This document shows positions 1-7,009 of a stretch of 64,000 nt of DNA, piece after piece; position 1 is the stretch's first letter, and the number at the start of each line of letters is the position of its first letter. A program made the position numbers and the translations under genes. Origin of the DNA: Chromatiales bacterium (lineage in GTDB: Bacteria > Pseudomonadota > Gammaproteobacteria > Steroidobacterales > GCA-2729495); the NCBI GenBank assembly GCA_002688175.1, contig NZCC01000068.1, forward strand, positions 1-64,000. The letters are read 5' to 3'. The notes beneath the pieces are model-generated. The model saw only the letters and a program-made list of their open reading frames with translations, was not told where the DNA came from and searched no databases.

Positions 1-349
1 CAGTGGCATGATTCCATGGCTGCTGGTCGCCGGCATCATGTCTTCCAGCGGTAAACCGCTGTCCGAACTGGTTAACGACAGAATGAAATTATTCCCGTGC
101 AGCGGCGAGATTAACCGCAAACTCACTGATCCACGCGGGGCGCTGGAGGTTATCCGAGAACACTACAGTGCCGATGCGTTGTGCGTGGATGAGACGGATG
201 GGCTCAGTTTTGAATTCACGGATTGGCGTTTCAATTTGCGTATGTCCAATACTGAGCCGGTGATTCGACTGAATGTCGAATCCCGGGGTGACCCTGCGTT
301 AATGACAAAGCAAACCGACGAGATTCTCGCTCTGCTCAAAGATCAATAA
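1..349 (+). CDS. Phosphomannomutase/phosphoglucomutase, C-terminal fragment
   Basis: The window opens inside this gene, so only about the last 115 residues are present. The fragment carries the C-terminal phosphate-binding region of the alpha-D-phosphohexomutase family. Its [16 protein letters not shown] stretch matches the family's sugar-phosphate-binding SNTEP loop. Such enzymes interconvert the 6- and 1-phosphates of mannose or glucose to supply GDP-mannose or UDP-glucose for polysaccharides, in the cytoplasm. Reading is open from the first bases, and the methionine at base 8 is internal. The SNTEP context fits ManB/CpsG/AlgC-type enzymes rather than phosphoglucosamine mutase, but the N-terminal catalytic serine and metal loop lie outside the window, so substrate specificity cannot be settled. 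Confidence 0.85.
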   Translation, partial: SGMIPWLLVAGIMSSSGKPLSELVNDRMKLFPCSGEINRKLTDPRGALEVIREHYSADALCVDETDGLSFEFTDWRFNLRMSNTEPVIRLNVESRGDPALMTKQTDEILALLKDQ

Positions 350-410
350 AGCTGTAGAAGCAGCTTAGGTGGAACCCGGGATTGTGCTGACGGTTTAAGC
401 CAGGTTCCTG

Positions 411-440
411 CTGTCACTGAACCCGTGCCTTGTGTATGAT
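411..440 (+). promoter_or_regulatory. Probable sigma70 promoter of tRNA-Val
   Basis: CTGTCA at 411-416 (four of six matches to the -35 consensus) and TATGAT at 435-440 (five of six) are separated by 18 bp. They lie just upstream of the tRNA, so transcription would begin about five bases before the mature 5' end. Confidence 0.5.
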
Positions 441-451
441 TTCGCCTCTTC

Positions 452-527
452 GGGCGATTAGCTCAGCTGGGAGAGCGCTGCAGTCACATTGCAGAGGTCA
501 CTGGTTCGATCCCAGTATCGCCCACCA
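452..527 (+). tRNA. tRNA-Val (anticodon CAC)
   Basis: A full 76-base cloverleaf with encoded CCA. The acceptor stem GGGCGAT pairs perfectly with ATCGCCC. The D arm is GCTC/GAGC. The anticodon stem CTGCA/TGCAG encloses the loop GTCACAT, which gives anticodon CAC (reads GUG, valine). The T arm is CTGG/CCAG around TTCGATC. A run of eight T follows the CCA directly and could help end transcription. Confidence 0.95.
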
Positions 528-543
528 TTTTTTTTACGCTTCT

Positions 544-1230
544 TTAAGAGCCCACGTTTATAGGGTGCGGTATCCAGGCGGTTGTCATGATCCATCCGTC
601 GCGCAGCAGATAACGGCCTGCGATGGGTTGGATGACCGCGTTCGGGAGGTTGTCAGTCCAGTGGACCGGCGCAAATGTGCCGGCAACAGTATCAATGCGA
701 ATGCTGATATCCTGAAAATCCACAAAATGTCTGAGCGTGGGCCAGATGCATTTATAGATACTTTCTTTGGCGCTGAAAATCAGTTTGGCATGGACCAGTG
801 GCTGGCTGGATTCTTGCAGTCGCTCTATTTCTTCCGGTCGGCAGATCATGGGGAGCAAGGCCTGGTCCAGCGGGTGTCCCGATTCAAGGTCAATGCCCAG
901 TGCACCGAGGTCCTGCTGACGGGCAACGGCTGCAGCAGCAACTGATCCGCAGTGGGTGATACTGCCGACTATGCTGTCGGGCCAGACCGGTTCGCGCTGG
1001 GTGCCGACCGCTATCGCCTGGTCGGGCAGGTCCAGTAGTGACAGTGCGGCTCGTGCGCAGGTTCTGCCATGAATGAATTCACGGCGCCGTTTGGACTTCA
1101 TCGCATCCAGCGCAGCCATCTCAATGTCCGGCAAAGAGGATTCGCCGGAGGGTGCCTGTGATGACAAAACAACCTCGATAGGAGCAGGTAACAGGCTTCT
1201 CAAATCATCCGGTTTGGGTGGGTGCGGCAT
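544..1230 (-). CDS. 4'-phosphopantetheinyl transferase, EntD/Sfp-like
   Basis: A protein of 228 residues that would transfer the phosphopantetheine arm of coenzyme A to a serine of carrier proteins used in fatty acid, polyketide or non-ribosomal peptide synthesis. Both family signatures are visible: GIDLE near residue 130, whose acidic residues bind Mg2+, and FSAKESIYKC near residue 165. The latter matches the (F/W)xxKE(S/A)xxK motif in its EntD-like form. The ATG at 1230 is preferred because the open frame runs on upstream only by crossing the oppositely oriented gltX. The gene diverges from gltX. No siderophore or polyketide genes are nearby, so the partner carrier protein is unknown; it may serve acyl carrier protein itself. 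Confidence 0.85.
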   Translation of the reverse strand: MPHPPKPDDLRSLLPAPIEVVLSSQAPSGESSLPDIEMAALDAMKSKRRREFIHGRTCARAALSLLDLPDQAIAVGTQREPVWPDSIVGSITHCGSVAAAAVARQQDLGALGIDLESGHPLDQALLPMICRPEEIERLQESSQPLVHAKLIFSAKESIYKCIWPTLRHFVDFQDISIRIDTVAGTFAPVHWTDNLPNAVIQPIAGRYLLRDGWIMTTAWIPHPINVGS

Positions 1231-1353
1231 CTGTCGAGTGTGCCAACAAATGGTCCGGGTGCCAATCAGGTCTGTGTGGTTACCGGATTCGTTACTTGCA
1301 GATGGATGGATTGGGTTAGAATCGCGTTCCATTTCAACGAACTCAGCAAGACG

Positions 1354-2772
1354 ATGAAAGTCAAGACAAGATTCGCTCCGAGCCCCACGGGGTTTCTGCA
1401 TATCGGCGGTGTTCGCACCGCACTGTTTTGCTGGCTGTTTGCGCGCCACCATGGCGGGCAGTTTGTGCTCAGAATTGAAGACACGGATCGTGAACGATCG
1501 ACGCAGGAATCGATCGATGCGATCCTCGAGGGCATGACGTGGGTCGGTCTGGACTGGGACGAGGGCCCGTATTACCAGACCGAGCGGTTCGATCGGTACC
1601 GGGCACTGGCTGACCAGTTGCTGGAGCAGGGCGATGCTTATCATTGTTACTGTTCGCCCGACGAACTGGATGCGATGCGCGCCGAACAGGTCGCCGCCGG
1701 GCAGAATCCGGGTTATGACGGGCGCTGTCGTCAGCGCACCGAGCCGGTGGCCGGTGTTTCGCCCGTCATCCGGTTCAAGACCCCGGCAGCGGGCGAAGTC
1801 GTTATTGACGATGCCGTGCGGGGTCAGGTTGTCTACGCCAACTCGGAGATCGATGATCTCGTCATCATGCGAGGCGACGGTACACCGACTTACCACTTCA
1901 GCGTGGTCGTCGATGATGCTGATATGGCTATTACCCATGTCATCCGCGGTGACGACCACCTGAATAATACGGCGCGGCAGGTTCACATCATTGCAGCACT
2001 TGGCTTCGAGCGACCGGCCTATGCGCATTTGCCGATGATCCTCGGCGAGGACGGTGCACGCCTGTCCAAACGTCATGGCGCGGTCAATGTGCTCGAGTAT
2101 CGCGAGCAGGGTTTCCTGCCCGAAGCGGTACTGAATTATCTCGTGCGGCTGGGCTGGTCACATGGAGATCAGGAGATATTCACGCGCGAGGAGATGGTCC
2201 GATTATTTGAACTTGACGGGGTCAATGCTTCAGCTTCCAGGTTCAGCCCGGAAAAACTAACCTGGCTGAACCAGCAGTACATTCTGCAGACACCCGATGC
2301 AGAACTTGTCGAGGGTCTGCTTGAACAGTACCGCCGCCTTGATGTCGATACCGCCGACGGTCCACAGTTATCGGCCGTGATCGCTGCATTCCATGAACGG
2401 GCTGCCACGTTACGGGAACTTGCCGCGAGCAGCGTCTATGTTTTTCATGATTTTGCCGAGATCGAGCCGAAGGCCGCGAAAAAGCATCTCCGTGGGGTGG
2501 TCCGACAGCCCATGGCTGATATCCGTGAGGCCCTGGCCGATCTTCAGCCATGGGCGGAAGAGGGCATACAGAGCACAATTCAGGCGGTGGCCGATCAGCA
2601 TGAACTCGGTTTCGGGAAACTCGGTCAGCCTCTCAGGGTAGCCGTGACGGGTGGTGGTGTGTCGCCACCGATTGATGTGACCATGGCGTTGATCGGTCGT
2701 GATCGATGTCTGGCAAGGATTGACGCAGCATTGTCGGTCATCGATAAACGGGTCGCCGCTGCGGGCCGCTAG
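1354..2772 (+). CDS. gltX: Glutamyl-tRNA synthetase
   Basis: A class I aminoacyl-tRNA synthetase of 472 residues that charges tRNA-Glu with glutamate in the cytoplasm. The HIGH-type signature (PSPTGFLHIGG, residues 9-19) and the KMSKS-type loop (LSKRHG, near residue 240) are present. A CxC...CR pattern near residues 96-126 corresponds to the zinc site of E. coli GltX, but the fourth ligand appears to be Gln rather than His. The open frame extends 44 codons upstream; the ATG at 1354 is chosen because family similarity starts there. tRNA-Ala and tRNA-Glu follow directly, as near gltX in enteric bacteria. Whether it is strictly discriminating between tRNA-Glu and tRNA-Gln cannot be told by eye. 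Confidence 0.95.
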   Translation: MKVKTRFAPSPTGFLHIGGVRTALFCWLFARHHGGQFVLRIEDTDRERSTQESIDAILEGMTWVGLDWDEGPYYQTERFDRYRALADQLLEQGDAYHCYCSPDELDAMRAEQVAAGQNPGYDGRCRQRTEPVAGVSPVIRFKTPAAGEVVIDDAVRGQVVYANSEIDDLVIMRGDGTPTYHFSVVVDDADMAITHVIRGDDHLNNTARQVHIIAALGFERPAYAHLPMILGEDGARLSKRHGAVNVLEYREQGFLPEAVLNYLVRLGWSHGDQEIFTREEMVRLFELDGVNASASRFSPEKLTWLNQQYILQTPDAELVEGLLEQYRRLDVDTADGPQLSAVIAAFHERAATLRELAASSVYVFHDFAEIEPKAAKKHLRGVVRQPMADIREALADLQPWAEEGIQSTIQAVADQHELGFGKLGQPLRVAVTGGGVSPPIDVTMALIGRDRCLARIDAALSVIDKRVAAAGR

Positions 2773-2823
2773 TCCGGGTACCGGGAGAGGTTATCTGCCA
2801 TTGTTCGGCTACCGGTGGCTTTC

Positions 2824-2852
2824 TTGACAGCCTTTCGGGCCTCGCGTAGAGT
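2824..2852 (+). promoter_or_regulatory. Sigma70 promoter of the tRNA-Ala/tRNA-Glu unit
   Basis: A perfect -35 box TTGACA (2824-2829) is followed after 17 bp by TAGAGT (2847-2852; four of six). A GC-rich stretch (CTCGCCGC) lies between the -10 box and the expected start, the discriminator type associated with stringent control of stable RNA promoters. Confidence 0.65.
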
Positions 2853-2867
2853 CTCGCCGCTGTTTCC

Positions 2868-2943
<76 letters not shown>

Positions 2944-2988
2944 ATTTCTGCAATGGCTCTGAATTTTTTATACTGAATTTACAATTAA

Positions 2989-3064
2989 GTCCCCATCGTC
3001 TAGTGGTCCAGGACTCCGCCCTTTCACGGCGGCAACAGGGGTTCGAACCCCCTTGGGGACGCCA
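2989..3064 (+). tRNA. tRNA-Glu (anticodon TTC)
   Basis: A 76-base cloverleaf with encoded CCA. The acceptor stem GTCCCCA pairs with TGGGGAC. The anticodon stem CCGCC/GGCGG holds the loop CTTTCAC, giving anticodon TTC (glutamate). It sits beside gltX, which charges it, and is followed by an intrinsic terminator. Confidence 0.96.
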
Positions 3065-3074
3065 ATAATTACAG

Positions 3075-3105
3075 GGGTTTAGGTGGAGACACTTAAACCC
3101 TTTTT
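3075..3105 (+). terminator. Intrinsic terminator of the tRNA-Ala/Glu transcript
   Basis: GGGTTTAGGTG pairs with CACTTAAACCC (one G-T pair) around a GAGA loop, giving an 11-bp stem. TTTTTCTTT follows immediately. It ends the tRNA unit before the oppositely oriented genes downstream. Confidence 0.85.
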
Positions 3106-3148
3106 CTTTGTACGGCTTTTTGTGCTGAGCGGAGGCTGATTCAGCCAG

Positions 3149-3562
3149 TCAGAATCCGACCCTGAACATTGTAGCCGGCTTGGTGGTTTCCCCCGGCATT
3201 TCTGGCAGGTTTGATTCTCTGCGCATCCTGAGTTCGTCCTGAGGACTGTAGCCCCACTGAATGCGGGATGATTCATCCACGGTCGTGGAACCGGAGCTCC
3301 GCCAGGCGTTTTCTTCTTCAAGAAGTCGCATGCTGTCCTGTTCAAGCATAAGTCTTTCGCGCAGCATTTTCTCATACAGTGCCTCGACATCAACCGGGTC
3401 ACCGGATTTCTTGTTTGCATAGACGACGAGTTCTTCAACCACTTTGTCTTTATCGGCTGGTTCGTCGATGTCTTCCTGTGCGAATGCAATCGTGCTGCCG
3501 AACGCGACGACCGCTACAGCAAAGCCACCTCTTTTAAACAAGTTTGTGTGCTGTGCAGGCAT
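3149..3562 (-). CDS. Small secreted protein of unknown function
   Basis: A product of 137 residues that I do not recognise. The first about 29 residues form a likely signal peptide: a basic start (FKRGG), a hydrophobic core (FAVAVVAFGSTIAFA) and probable cleavage after AFA before QED. The mature part is charged, with a predicted helical stretch rich in Glu, Arg, Leu and Met around residues 55-85, and no cysteines or membrane segments. Its start overlaps the stop of the binding-protein gene upstream as TAATG, so the two are probably translationally coupled and work in the same compartment. An upstream in-frame extension was not used because it would lie inside that gene. Confidence 0.7.
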   Translation of the reverse strand: MPAQHTNLFKRGGFAVAVVAFGSTIAFAQEDIDEPADKDKVVEELVVYANKKSGDPVDVEALYEKMLRERLMLEQDSMRLLEEENAWRSSGSTTVDESSRIQWGYSPQDELRMRRESNLPEMPGETTKPATMFRVGF

Positions 3563-4362
3563 TACTTGGCAACGTCTTCTGCCCAGTCCAGCGTACTGAA
3601 CCAGTAGTCGCGTGTGGTTGCGATCCATCGATCAGCTTGCCTGGCTGTGACCCAGGCATCCAGATAATTCAGCAGTTCCTGTTCACCTTTTCTCACCGCA
3701 AGCGCCTCTTTGGAGGCAAGCAGGGGTTTTTTGACCGGCAGGTCGATCTTGTCACTGTTATTCAGGGCCAGGAATCTTGCCTGCGTCAGGCTGGCAAGAT
3801 AGGCATGTGCTTTGCCTTCAACACATGCTTTCCCGGCCTGCACTGCATTTGTAAATACTTTGATCGTCGCCCGGTCGAAAAGCGTCTGTGTCACGCTGTG
3901 CGCGAGCGTGTCGTTTACAACCGCGATCGTGATATCCGGGCTGTTGAGTTCCTCGAGTGTCTTGATATTCTGCGTCATACTGGTATTGGTGGCGAGACTA
4001 ACACCCGAATCGGCAGTTGACCGGCTGAAATTCACCTGCAACGCCCGCGCGGGAGTAATCGACATACCGCCGGTCAGTATGTCAATTTCTCCACTCTGTA
4101 CTGCCGCAATGACTTCGTCCCAAGGGTAAAGCCTGAACTCGGGTTTTACACCCATGTCCTTTGCGATTTTCCTGGCCATGTCGATCTCGAAACCGATCAG
4201 TTCCCCGGACTTGGACTTCATTGTCCACGGAACGAACTCCGCGACGCCAAAACGAATGGAGCCCCGTTCGAGAATATCGTCCAGCACGTCAGCACCCGCT
4301 AAAGTTGAAATGGACAGCAAAAGGAGCGGCAATAATCGAAAAATCGGTGTACGCAAGGCCAT
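3562..4362 (-). CDS. Periplasmic amino-acid-type substrate-binding protein (family 3)
   Basis: A protein of 266 residues with an N-terminal signal peptide (LLPLLLLSISTLAGA). The fold is that of the family 3 solute-binding proteins: GSIRFGVAEFVPW near residue 35, a GFEIDMARKIAKDMG motif near residue 57, and IDILTGGMSITPAR near residue 95. These proteins normally capture polar amino acids for an ABC importer. No permease or ATPase gene is nearby. It may therefore feed a transporter encoded elsewhere, or act as a sensor or lyase-like relative. It is coupled by a one-base overlap to the small secreted protein downstream. The ligand cannot be inferred. Confidence 0.85.
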   Translation of the reverse strand: MALRTPIFRLLPLLLLSISTLAGADVLDDILERGSIRFGVAEFVPWTMKSKSGELIGFEIDMARKIAKDMGVKPEFRLYPWDEVIAAVQSGEIDILTGGMSITPARALQVNFSRSTADSGVSLATNTSMTQNIKTLEELNSPDITIAVVNDTLAHSVTQTLFDRATIKVFTNAVQAGKACVEGKAHAYLASLTQARFLALNNSDKIDLPVKKPLLASKEALAVRKGEQELLNYLDAWVTARQADRWIATTRDYWFSTLDWAEDVAK

Positions 4363-4570
4363 TTAGGGTTTCCCTATGGTTGATGGGTTCATACAGTGAA
4401 ATTGTGGTGATTCTGGGCGAGGACCTTAAGTTTGTCCAGTAGGAGGCCTGTTGATCAAATGGTATCAGCTAAGAAATGATTTATACTCACATTAACGACG
4501 ACCATGCCAGTTCGCTGTGTAAATAATACCGACCGCCGTGCCTCACCAATCCGCTGATTGAATATTCAGA

Positions 4571-5284
4571 ATGAAAATCGATATGAAAAATGACGCATCT
4601 GTACAAGCGCCCCCTAATTTAGCCGCCAGCCTGCAAGCACGTGCCGAGTTACACTCAACAGTTTCAGATAAGGTTGGTTGCGGAGTCTATCGGTTCGAGA
4701 AAACGGGCCGGGCACAACTGGAGGCATTAATAAGAAATGGGCTCAATCCCTGGGATAAATTTCTTGATATTGGTTGTGGAGCTTTTTGTGGTGGATATTG
4801 GGTAATACATTTCCTCGATGCAGGTGGGTATCACGGTATTGAGCCTAATGTTGATATGTTCACAAAGGGAAAATCCCATATCCTTGAACCAAGTCTGATA
4901 GAACTGAAACATCCCCGGTTTGATCACAATGATCAATATGATTTTTCAGTATTTGATGAGAAATTCGATTATCTGTTTGCGCAATCAATCTGGACTCATG
5001 CAGGGAAAAAAGATATCGAAAAAATGCTGGATGGCTTTGTACAGCATACCAATGCCAAGGCACGATTTTTAACCACCATCAAACTCCCGGACTTATTCCA
5101 TAGGGATTACAAGAAAGACGAAAGGGTCGGCGGATCACACGAATCCGATGTTGCCGGAACCGTCAGGCATAGTTTCAGCTGGATTCAGCGTGCCTGTTCG
5201 AAGCGCGGGTTGACCGTTACAAAACTAAAAGGCGAAAAGATTAACACTCAGCATCTAATACTAATTGAGAAAGGGAAGCAGTAA
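4571..5284 (+). CDS. Class I SAM-dependent methyltransferase
   Basis: A protein of 237 residues with a Rossmann-type SAM-binding motif I (FLDIGCG, near residue 62) and an acidic end of the next strand (HGIEPN, near residue 90). A conserved-looking FDYLFAQSIWTHAG segment (near residue 135) resembles the post-motif II region of small-molecule methyltransferases. The gene and the glycosyltransferase after it are visibly richer in A and T than their surroundings, which suggests acquisition by transfer. The pairing with a glycosyltransferase hints at sugar or polysaccharide modification, but the substrate is unknown. A second in-frame ATG lies four codons in, and no strong ribosome-binding site separates the two. 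Confidence 0.75.
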   Translation: MKIDMKNDASVQAPPNLAASLQARAELHSTVSDKVGCGVYRFEKTGRAQLEALIRNGLNPWDKFLDIGCGAFCGGYWVIHFLDAGGYHGIEPNVDMFTKGKSHILEPSLIELKHPRFDHNDQYDFSVFDEKFDYLFAQSIWTHAGKKDIEKMLDGFVQHTNAKARFLTTIKLPDLFHRDYKKDERVGGSHESDVAGTVRHSFSWIQRACSKRGLTVTKLKGEKINTQHLILIEKGKQ

Positions 5285-5418
5285 TTTCGTTCCAATTCAC
5301 CTGATGCAGGCATGTATTTTTTGCGTCGGCTCGATCACGGATCATCGCCGTGGTTAATTGCCGAAGAGGCATTCTGATAGGGACACTTTTTTGATTAATA
5401 AGCTGATATAGCACATTA

Positions 5419-5428
5419 CCCCCCCCCC
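5419..5428 (+). repeat. Homopolymer of ten C upstream of the glycosyltransferase
   Basis: An uninterrupted run of ten cytosines ends 27 bases before the glycosyltransferase ATG. Such tracts are prone to slipped-strand length change. Here it lies outside the coding frame, so a change could alter promoter spacing or leader structure rather than the protein. Confidence 0.9.
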
Positions 5429-5455
5429 TCTAGTTGAGACAGATACCCCTAAATC

Positions 5456-6556
5456 ATGAATATTCTCATTCTGGGCGGATCGGACGGCTCGTTTAACCAG
5501 ATTCGTCCTGAATATGAAATGTATATTGGCCTCAAGAACCGAGGCCATAAAATCACTATCGTGATCAAACCTGACTCCGTCTATTTGCCTCGACTGAAAG
5601 AGATCGGTGTCAAGTTATTATTTTGCTATCCAGACCAAAAGATAAGTCTGAAAACCATCATAGCCCTGCGGCGGGAACTGAGTAATATTCATTACGATAT
5701 CATTTTTGCAAATAGCTCAAAGACCATACCAAGCGCAGCAATAGCAGCTACAGGATTTCCGGCTAAATTAGTAACTTATCGAGGCACAACAGGCGGCGCT
5801 TACCGGCATGATCCAACAAATTACTTAACAATTCTTAATCCAATAGCCGATGGTGTCGTATGCGTATCAGAAGCAGTCAGGCAATACTTGTTGCCCAGAT
5901 TTAGAAACAGAAAAACCAGGTTAATTACAATTCATAAAGGCCATGATATTGCCTGGTATAAAAACCCGCCCACAAGTTTGCTTGAATTTGGTATAACCAA
6001 TAATGACTTCCCCATCGCCTGTGTTGCTAACGCACGCGCATACAAAGGGCTAAAATATTTACTGGAAGCAGCAAAATCACTTGCCCATATCAGCAACCTG
6101 CATATCATTTTAGTCGGCAGAAATATTTCGGTTGAACCCTATATCAGCTTAATTGCGAAGAGCGGCATGGCTGAAAGAATTCACATGACCGGGTTTCGAC
6201 ATGATGCCCCAGAAATTATCGCGGCCTGCAAAACCCTGATCATACCCTCGATACGCGAGGGCTTGCCCAGAGTTCTATTGGAATCGATGGGTTACGGAGT
6301 GCCACCGATTGCAACTGATTCCGGTGGATGCGCAGAAGTCGTGGATGACGAGGAAAGTGGTTATATTGTTCCCGTTAAAGATCCTGACGCCATCTCCGAT
6401 AGAGTGATCAGGCTCTATGAAAATCCACAGCTCATTCAGTCCATGTCGAAAAAATGCTTAAGAAAGATTGCAGCAGATTTATCGATACAGGTTACCGTTG
6501 ATCGTTATATTCATTTTTTCGAGACGCTTCTGAATAATAATTCATCAACTTCCTGA
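5456..6556 (+). CDS. Glycosyltransferase, GT4-type (GT-B fold)
   Basis: A protein of 366 residues starting with the N-terminal Rossmann strand and glycine loop (MNILILGGSDGS). The C-terminal half carries GT4 features: CVANARAYKGLKYLLEA near residue 190, LHIILVG near residue 218, and the nucleotide-sugar-binding region IPSIREGLPRVLLESMGYG near residue 265, with the paired glutamates of the EX7E motif. Such enzymes build lipopolysaccharide, capsule or exopolysaccharide chains at the cytoplasmic face of the inner membrane. The donor and acceptor are unknown. It is AT-rich like the preceding methyltransferase, and a prsK/prsR pair governing exopolysaccharide in other species follows. Confidence 0.85.
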   Translation: MNILILGGSDGSFNQIRPEYEMYIGLKNRGHKITIVIKPDSVYLPRLKEIGVKLLFCYPDQKISLKTIIALRRELSNIHYDIIFANSSKTIPSAAIAATGFPAKLVTYRGTTGGAYRHDPTNYLTILNPIADGVVCVSEAVRQYLLPRFRNRKTRLITIHKGHDIAWYKNPPTSLLEFGITNNDFPIACVANARAYKGLKYLLEAAKSLAHISNLHIILVGRNISVEPYISLIAKSGMAERIHMTGFRHDAPEIIAACKTLIIPSIREGLPRVLLESMGYGVPPIATDSGGCAEVVDDEESGYIVPVKDPDAISDRVIRLYENPQLIQSMSKKCLRKIAADLSIQVTVDRYIHFFETLLNNNSSTS

Positions 6557-6823
6557 ATCTAAAACTAGGGTCGTGATGCAATTAGCATAAAGAAAATACT
6601 CAACTTCAAGATAGATCAGGTAGTCCTGATCATCACTTTTTTCTTTGAATTCTGTCCGACTCGCATTACCGCGAAGGACAATCTTCAAGCGATCAAAAAT
6701 ACACGGGTACTTTCCGGAAAGCATAATCGTATCTTCGGAAATCCCCATCATAGCGATTAGCGATGTTTCGGTCTTTTGGGTCAATTTCGGCGTGTACCCG
6801 GACATCGAGCCAAACAGCATCAT
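6545..6823 (-). CDS. Uncertain small ORF, hypothetical
   Basis: An open frame of 92 codons with two adjacent ATG codons at its start. It overlaps the end of the convergent glycosyltransferase by 12 bases. The product has no signal peptide, membrane segment or motif that I recognise; its C-terminal half alternates charged and hydrophobic residues and could fold. An equally long open frame without an ATG runs on the other strand. It may be a real orphan gene or chance in AT-rich DNA. Confidence 0.25.
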   Translation of the reverse strand: MMLFGSMSGYTPKLTQKTETSLIAMMGISEDTIMLSGKYPCIFDRLKIVLRGNASRTEFKEKSDDQDYLIYLEVEYFLYANCITTLVLDSGS

Positions 6824-7009
6824 CGGATACGACGCTCAGTCGATATCCGGGGCAGGGTCTCGCCTGAGGCCACGGTGGGTCGCGACCTGTCGTTAGAAGT
6901 TAATCCTAACTATTTATTTATAAATGAATTAATATTCAGGCTTGCTGGTTTTTCTGGGGTGGATAGTGCAGGTATGCGGTACTGATCGCAATCGCCTGAG
7001 CCAATCGAC
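6557..7009. other. Intergenic stretch between glycosyltransferase and prsK
   Basis: About 450 bases hold only the doubtful minus-strand ORF (6545-6823). The final 110 bases before prsK are AT-rich and probably carry its promoter, but I could not place convincing -35 and -10 boxes or a sigma54 site. No tRNA, terminator or insertion-sequence remnant was seen. Confidence 0.5.

Noticed and set aside
349..366. Small hairpin AAGCTG-CAGCTT after the phosphohexomutase gene
   Set aside because: The stem is only six pairs and no T run follows, so it does not qualify as an intrinsic terminator.
430..945. Plus-strand frame running out of tRNA-Val
   Set aside because: It reads through the tRNA and then antisense to the phosphopantetheinyl transferase gene; no coding character.
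1231..2076. Minus-strand open frame extending the phosphopantetheinyl transferase to 510 residues
   Set aside because: The upstream 280 codons lie antisense to gltX, have no family similarity and end the conserved protein start at 1230.
5375..5395. GGGACAC-TTTTTTG string as a possible sigma54 site for PrsR before the glycosyltransferase
   Set aside because: The -12 element lacks the required GC pair, so it does not meet the sigma54 consensus.
6645..6896. Plus-strand open frame of 83 codons before prsK
   Set aside because: It begins at TTG, has no ribosome-binding site or recognisable motif and overlaps another equally doubtful ORF on the opposite strand.
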